Shown here: positions 58,647 through 64,000 of the stretch, one piece after another
How the letters are laid out: each line of letters opens with the position of its first letter
How positions within the stretch are numbered: position 1 is the first letter of the stretch
Assembly (NCBI RefSeq): GCF_000203795.2
Contig: NW_006281110.1
Location: 397,854-461,853 of the forward strand
Length of the DNA stretch: 64,000 nt
DNA from: Batrachochytrium dendrobatidis JAM81
Lineage: Eukaryota > Chytridiomycota > Chytridiomycetes > Rhizophydiales
Reading direction: 5' to 3'
Translations under genes and position numbers: made by a program
Notes under the pieces: model-generated
Told to the model about the DNA's origin: nothing
Seen by the model: only the letters and a program-made list of their open reading frames with translations
Databases searched by the model: none

Positions 58647-61600
58647 TTAGCCAAGAGATGCAAGTGCAGCAGTTCCCCGCTTCACCCAGTAGTCTTGGTC
58701 ATGCAGTCCGCTTTTTAAATCCATAGAGTTGATGAATGAAGGGCGTTCTCTGAATAAAGATTTAAAACCAATTAGCCATTCACAAGTTACCAAACACTAA
58801 TCGTTTTCACAAGTATCTGATCAAATCATTCAACATACCTTGTTCCAGATCTAATAGGGAAATAGTACAAAGGACATGTGTAGAGTCCCCTGTTAGCTTT
58901 CTTTCGTGCCTCGATCGGTTTGAATTGAATCGATGGCAATGGTGTGATGAGCTCCATTGGTTTTGGCTCGCAAAGACAGTTATTTTTTTTATCCCAACTA
59001 TATTGTCAATAATTAAAAAAGTTAGTGCTCCACCTGTGAAACATAGGAAATCTGTACTTTATATATGACATACCCAGCTCCTTCAAGGAATAACCCTCGA
59101 ATGTAAACACCGTCTTTTGCACTTGATGAAATGGGTTCATCATCTGGTACCACCAAAAATTCCCATGAAAGGACATCCACTGAAATGCCACTCTTGCGCG
59201 CAGCTTTTTGAAGCACCGCCGTCAAAAATCCTGTTGGAAACGTAAATGCTCCAAGCCAAAATTGCTTTGGCTCATTTCTAAACACAATTTCAAAGCATGG
59301 TTAGAATAAAGCTAAATATGTTATAAAGCATCGATTTATCTTACCCTTTGGACCAGTCTACAAAAAATTGAATCCGTTGGATAAGATCTCTGATCCAAGA
59401 CGCTAAAGGTTTTAAGGATGCGTATGCCTGGCTCCAGTTTGGCGGCACTCTTCCTTCGTAGATCGCAATGAGCGTTTCTTCCAATTCTGAAGTCATTACT
59501 ACTATGCCTTTAATACTATTTTGTAAATCTGCTAATGACTTTCGAATATTTTGAAGAAGATCATTGTATCGCTTAATCTCTTGGAAAAGTACAACGCTGA
59601 ATGGATTTTTTTCGTTTTTAAATGTCTGCAGGGTAGCTTCAAAGTCAATGTCCTTGGGAATACGCTTGATAATATCGGCCGAAATTCCAAACACAGTATC
59701 TTCGCGACTAACACTGCTTTTTGTAACAATTTGGGGCTGAAGTGATATCAGTGTTTCCAACAAATATCCAGATTCGCGTATCTGACTGGCAATATCTGCA
59801 TTGGGATGCTGTCCAAACACTTCGGGCTTGTCAATACTAGGAAGAGTTGCAATATATTCACGATAACTAAATAACTCAGTGTGCTCTGGAATATAGTAAT
59901 GTGGCATAGAAGACAGGTGATAGAGCGGAGTTGTGATGACGTCGTCATTAAAGTACTGATTGATGTAGCCACGCAGTATTCTGCGATCCCAATCATCTGT
60001 CACTCGACCTCCGTAGTTGGCTTCAGCAATGAGATACTTGAGAGCGTCCCAAGGAACGTTTTCATATTCGTCTAAAAGAACAACCATGATATTCTCGCAA
60101 ATATCAAAGTCTGAATCACTAAATTCGCACACTACATTCCAGCCCAACGTTTGAAATTTTTTACGTTCCAACAGAATGCTGTGGAACATACTCAGTGAGA
60201 AAATAAGCTTTTGGTAGACATCACTTTTGGTACATCTCGAAAAAATATCATCAGTGATGGTGGTGTCAAATAATCGTGTAAGATTGGCCTTTAACCCTTT
60301 AGGAGGCTCGGTGGTCATTTTGAGACTGCATTGTAATATTGATATTGGGAAATCTGGATGTGGACTGCTGGAAAGCCAAAGACGAAAATCTGGATGTGGA
60401 TTCTCGCTGGGAATGCTTTCAATGATTTTATCCAATGTGGCAATCCAGGAAATTGAAAAATGGCAATTTGCTAGGAATACCCAACCTCCATCACGCAAGG
60501 CATCCTGAATCATGCGAGTTGCCTTTGGTGCCTGACCTTGACCCAGTGATAAAAATTGAAATCGCTCCGTCATACCCTTTTTCTTTGCCAGCTGAAGCAG
60601 TGCTGATGTAGGATCTACTCCAGGTGATAATACAAATATTAATGGGGTTTTGGGAGATGACTCTGCTAGTATATCCTGCATGTCCAAAATTGGAGGCTCG
60701 ACAAATTTCTGTCCAAGGTTATTGGCGACAAACGTGGTTGCGCAAAATGGAATACGGTCGGGTCGTAGAGATCGAACAATAAGCATCTTTTGCAAATCGT
60801 TGAGTTTGTTTTCCCAATCCCCAGGTAGTGCAATCTCGTCTGGCTCACTACTCATAAACCATGCTTTCCAATCTCGCTCCGACTGTTCGATTGAACTGAT
60901 AATTCCAGATGTGGCCACTAGAGCATCTAGTTCTGTTAAATTATCCCATGCGCTATCCGTGATCCTGTAAAAATATAAACGCGTAGGCAAAATGCTAGTT
61001 AGTCACTGCAGCCAATACTTACTATACAAACAATTGTCTAATAAAAAATCCGACTCTTACCATTCAGTACAAGGATTGGTTGGCTGAGAATCCTTGTCCA
61101 ACACCTGTCCTCCTCGTAACAAGAAATTATACTCGGCTCTATTCAACTTTCCGCTTGCTTCTAATATTTTGACAGTCATTTGAAAAGAAAATAAAGTCTT
61201 GTGCTTTTCAAATAACCCACGACATGTGTTTTTATACACAGAATAAGTATGAAAGTCGTTTAAGCTGGCAATCCGCTCGCTGATGTCTTCATATTTTTTG
61301 CTTTTTGCAATCGATTTTTCAAATAGCTCAATATAAGTATCGAGCGAAAACTGATACATAAAATCTACCGAACCAAGATCGTTCAATACAAAATAAAGAA
61401 TAGAGGCGCGCTGCGCAGCTGAGCGGTATCCCTCACGAGCTGCATCAATACGCTTTTCAGTTTGTTCACTGACTATTAGTTGCTGGTTAACATCGTCGGC
61501 AATCGATTTTGAAGACTGCAAAGTGTAAACCAATTTTTCATCATCCAAAAGAGATCCTTGTGCGGTACTCAGTAGATGCAAAATTTCATCCTCGAGCTCA

Positions 61601-64000
61601 ATAAGCCTTCTTTTAGCTGTAGCAACATTTACTACAAGTGCATTTTTTTGCTCCTCAAGCTCTGGCTTTTCGCGACAAACAGTTATGCCTAGTAACTGAT
61701 CTTCTAATCCTTTTTCCTTGACAGCAAAGTTTACAATGGTGACTTTGGAAAATATCTCTGGCGAATATTTGGGATTTGCCAGTTTGGTTGTGATGTAGAA
61801 TTTAAAATCGGGATGATACTCGACGTCTTTGTCCCCCAATTTAATGGTCAGAATTCCACCTTTCTTTACAATGGATTTGTTTAAAATTGAATCAAAACTG
61901 GGATCAAGGACATCCAAAACGCCTTGGAGCAATACTGGAGTGCCAAATTGAATGGCTTTTTCAAGAGTCCGAAGATAGTCGTGCTGCTTAAGATCGATCA
62001 CTTTAAGGTCCCGCTTTTGCTCCATATTTTTAATCCAGCTGTTTGCTTGGCCTTGTGGATCAATCATAAGTGGCCAGCGACGACCGCGAGTTACAATAAT
62101 ACCATTTTCTGCTGAAAATGAATCGCTGGGCAATCCTTGGATGCTCCACTCTCGAATATCCGTAGCCTTTCCAATAAACTTGTCAAAGGAAAATTCAGCG
62201 GTAAATGGAATTTCTAACGCTTTAATCTGTGCAAGCCAAATACCATTAGAAAGGGACTGACGATAAACACTATTGAATGGTCCAGCATATGATAAAAATG
62301 CTGCTGCAAGCAAGCAGTCTCCCGGAAGACAGCAAAGCGCTTCTTCATACTGCTGAATGCTTTTTTCCCAACGATCTCGCTCTCCAGAAAGACCTGAAAC
62401 TAGTTTTTCAGCTCTCGATAGTTTCACTTCTGTTTGCTCAGATTCCTGTCGCAACTTTTCTTTCAACGTCACCTTTTCGTCATATTGAGTCTTGAGCTCT
62501 ACTAGCTTATCTTGAATCTCTTGAAGCTTAAACTTTGCTTCTCGCAAAGTTTTTTGCTTTTTTTCCAGCGTCTCCTGTGCAACGCGAAGTTTTTCTTTTT
62601 TAGGTGCAACCTGTCGAAAAATGGTTCCTATCAATCATTAAAAGTAATATTTAGCTACAAAAAAGCTAATCGGATTAACAATAACTAGAATGTACAAACC
62701 ATATGTTTCCATTGCTCGAACCCACATGCACAATGATTTAGATGCACCAGAAACTCTGCCAACAATATCAGGCTGAAAGTTTTCATCTGCACAGTATTGA
62801 GAAATGCGTTTGAGAATCTTGTCAGAAATGTTATCCTTGTCAAAATTGACCAGCTGCTTGATAAAATATGGATTTCCAAGCTGCCTTTTTGCCTCTTCCC
62901 ATGTCGGTTCACATTTTTTAAGTACCATTACGCCCTCCATGACCTTCTCGACCAATGGTGGCGGTTTGCCATAGGATCTAATTTCGTTCAAATCCTTTTT
63001 GTTAATTGCCTCTAGTGCCTTGACTGCAGCATTCAACGCAGGTATTGCTTGATCGAGATCTGCTTGTGCGGCTTCGGCTACAGCACGCACTTCCTCCTCC
63101 TCAACTCCCAATTTTTCGGCCTTGGCAGAAACGCTTTTTGCTTGTTCATCCGCCTCACGTTTCTGTTGAACAATAACAACCAAGTAATCTTCGCATTGTT
63201 TTTGATATTGGGATACTTGTTTTTTGGACACCTCAAGCTCTACTGATATTTGTTCTACGTTTTGGCGAGTATCATCGAGTTTACTAAGACCACTTTGTAG
63301 TTTTTGTGCTGAATTGCCAATCTCGCGACGTTTTTGCAAAAGAAGTTCTTTATAGCCAGTGACTAGTTCCAAATAGTTTGTTGGTGTGACAAAGTTGTAG
63401 CGTTTGAGTTCAGTTACCATTTTTGCAGACATTTCTACAACAGATGTGTGCATTGCCACGAATATTTGTGATATGGCACGCTTGGTTTGTTCTGTTCCAA
63501 GATTTACATCCGCCAAAAAACTGAGTGCTACATCTTGGAGAGCATCTTCTGGCCATTCTGAAAACCAGTCAATAGTAGTACAATTTATGAGTGAAGGAAA
63601 CATTCGAAGTCTATTTCGAAAAGCATCTCCAACAGGACTCATGCACAGTACTACGTGTAAATTTCGTCTTACTCGCTCCATAAAAGTGGTATACAGTGCA
63701 TCGCCCGTGTCGCCAGCTTTACACATGGGTAGTATACTTTGCTTTATATCCAGAAGCTCCTCGGGAGAAAACATATTTGGCACCTATAGTCACAAGTTAG
63801 AAAAATGGTTTGGATATACTTTGATCATTTGTATGAGTGCATACTTGGCAATTATAATACATACCTCTCCACTACTTAAAATGTTACTCATGTCCTCCAA
63901 AAAACTAGAATTGATTACATGTGCATCTGTAAATAAAAATGTGGTTGGTTTGTTATCCAAACCTGTTGTGCGATAAAGCTTTTTCAAATCCTCGCGAAAG
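58647..64000 (-). CDS. Axonemal dynein heavy chain, C-terminal motor part (5' end outside window), DNAH2-like
   Basis: An ATPase motor of the flagellar axoneme. Exons on the minus strand: 64000-63865 (partial), 63783-62700, 62627-61061, 60964-59345, 59277-59074, 58997-58839 and 58749-58647, about 1624 residues in all. The order is the end of AAA4, then the antiparallel stalk coiled coil with the microtubule-binding domain between its arms (FIKQLVNFDKDNISDKILK, FQPDIVGRVSGASKSLCMW). AAA5 (IIVTRGRRWPLMIDPQGQA) and AAA6 (TPLIFVLSPGVDPTSAL, GWVFLANCH) follow, ending in the C-terminal domain (FWLGAFTFPTGFLTA; the last residues RGTAALASLG resemble RGTALLMSL). GNSAQKLQSGLSKLDDTR and the RERPSF tail are closest, from memory, to the inner-arm DNAH2 class. 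This gene implies a flagellated stage. Confidence 0.93.

Noticed and set aside
1..64000. tRNA, rRNA or CRISPR features
   Set aside because: I found no cloverleaf with conserved T-loop, no rRNA sequence and no regular spaced repeats. A tRNAscan run would be decisive.

Overview
This is a nuclear genome segment from an intron-rich, AT-leaning flagellated fungus. An axonemal dynein heavy chain, a CKAP2-like microtubule protein and a chytrid-style gene set point to Chytridiomycota, plausibly Batrachochytrium or a close relative. The genus is inference; the fungal/zoosporic assignment follows from the gene content. I rebuilt gene models by joining open frames at GT-AG (and five GC-AG) splice sites and checking that every complete model sums to a multiple of three.

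Layout, left to right. 1-696: 3' end of fumarase. 898-1355: a small orphan gene. 1485-6183: a divergent pair, a disordered protein on the minus strand and a CKAP2-like protein on the plus strand, both with SxIP motifs. 6665-8866: an intronless multi-pass membrane orphan. 9526-13436: EFR3. 13895-16604: NDUFB7 divergent from a membrane-anchored cysteine synthase. 16989-21598: WBP11, REX1B-like and HPRT, where REX1B and HPRT end on adjacent stop codons. 22115-26229: ZPR1, then a D-lactate dehydrogenase fused to an N-terminal cyclic-nucleotide-binding-like domain. 26435-27661: mitoribosomal mL45. 28130-34946: RRP5. 35554-36561: OPA3. 37193-40296: a six-TM HD-type phosphodiesterase. 41406-42652: an orphan. 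43565-50099: XRN1. 50505-52063: mitochondrial ferredoxin. 52894-55227: mitochondrial EF-Ts and CIA2. 55392-56958: an orphan. 57480-57900: bL32m. 58647-64000: C-terminal part of an axonemal dynein heavy chain.

The space between and inside genes holds a family of short non-autonomous DNA transposons (MITEs) with terminal repeats close to CAGCCGTATTCACGTAAAA and TA at both edges, as expected of a Tc1/mariner-type element. About a dozen copies or remnants occur. Three lie inside introns (WBP11, HPRT, ferredoxin), one terminus overlaps the phosphodiesterase stop codon, and two pairs of copies are almost identical.

Functional threads. Mitochondrial and iron-sulfur biology is well represented (fumarase, NDUFB7, ferredoxin, CIA2, EF-Ts, mL45, bL32m, OPA3). 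RNA and ribosome metabolism is covered by RRP5, XRN1 and WBP11. Motility and cytoskeleton are covered by dynein, the CKAP2-like protein and the SxIP protein. The most unusual items are the CNB-lactate dehydrogenase fusion, the recurrent GC-AG introns, and a 240-bp inverted repeat that brackets XRN1 and sits as a shared upstream module in front of two unrelated genes.
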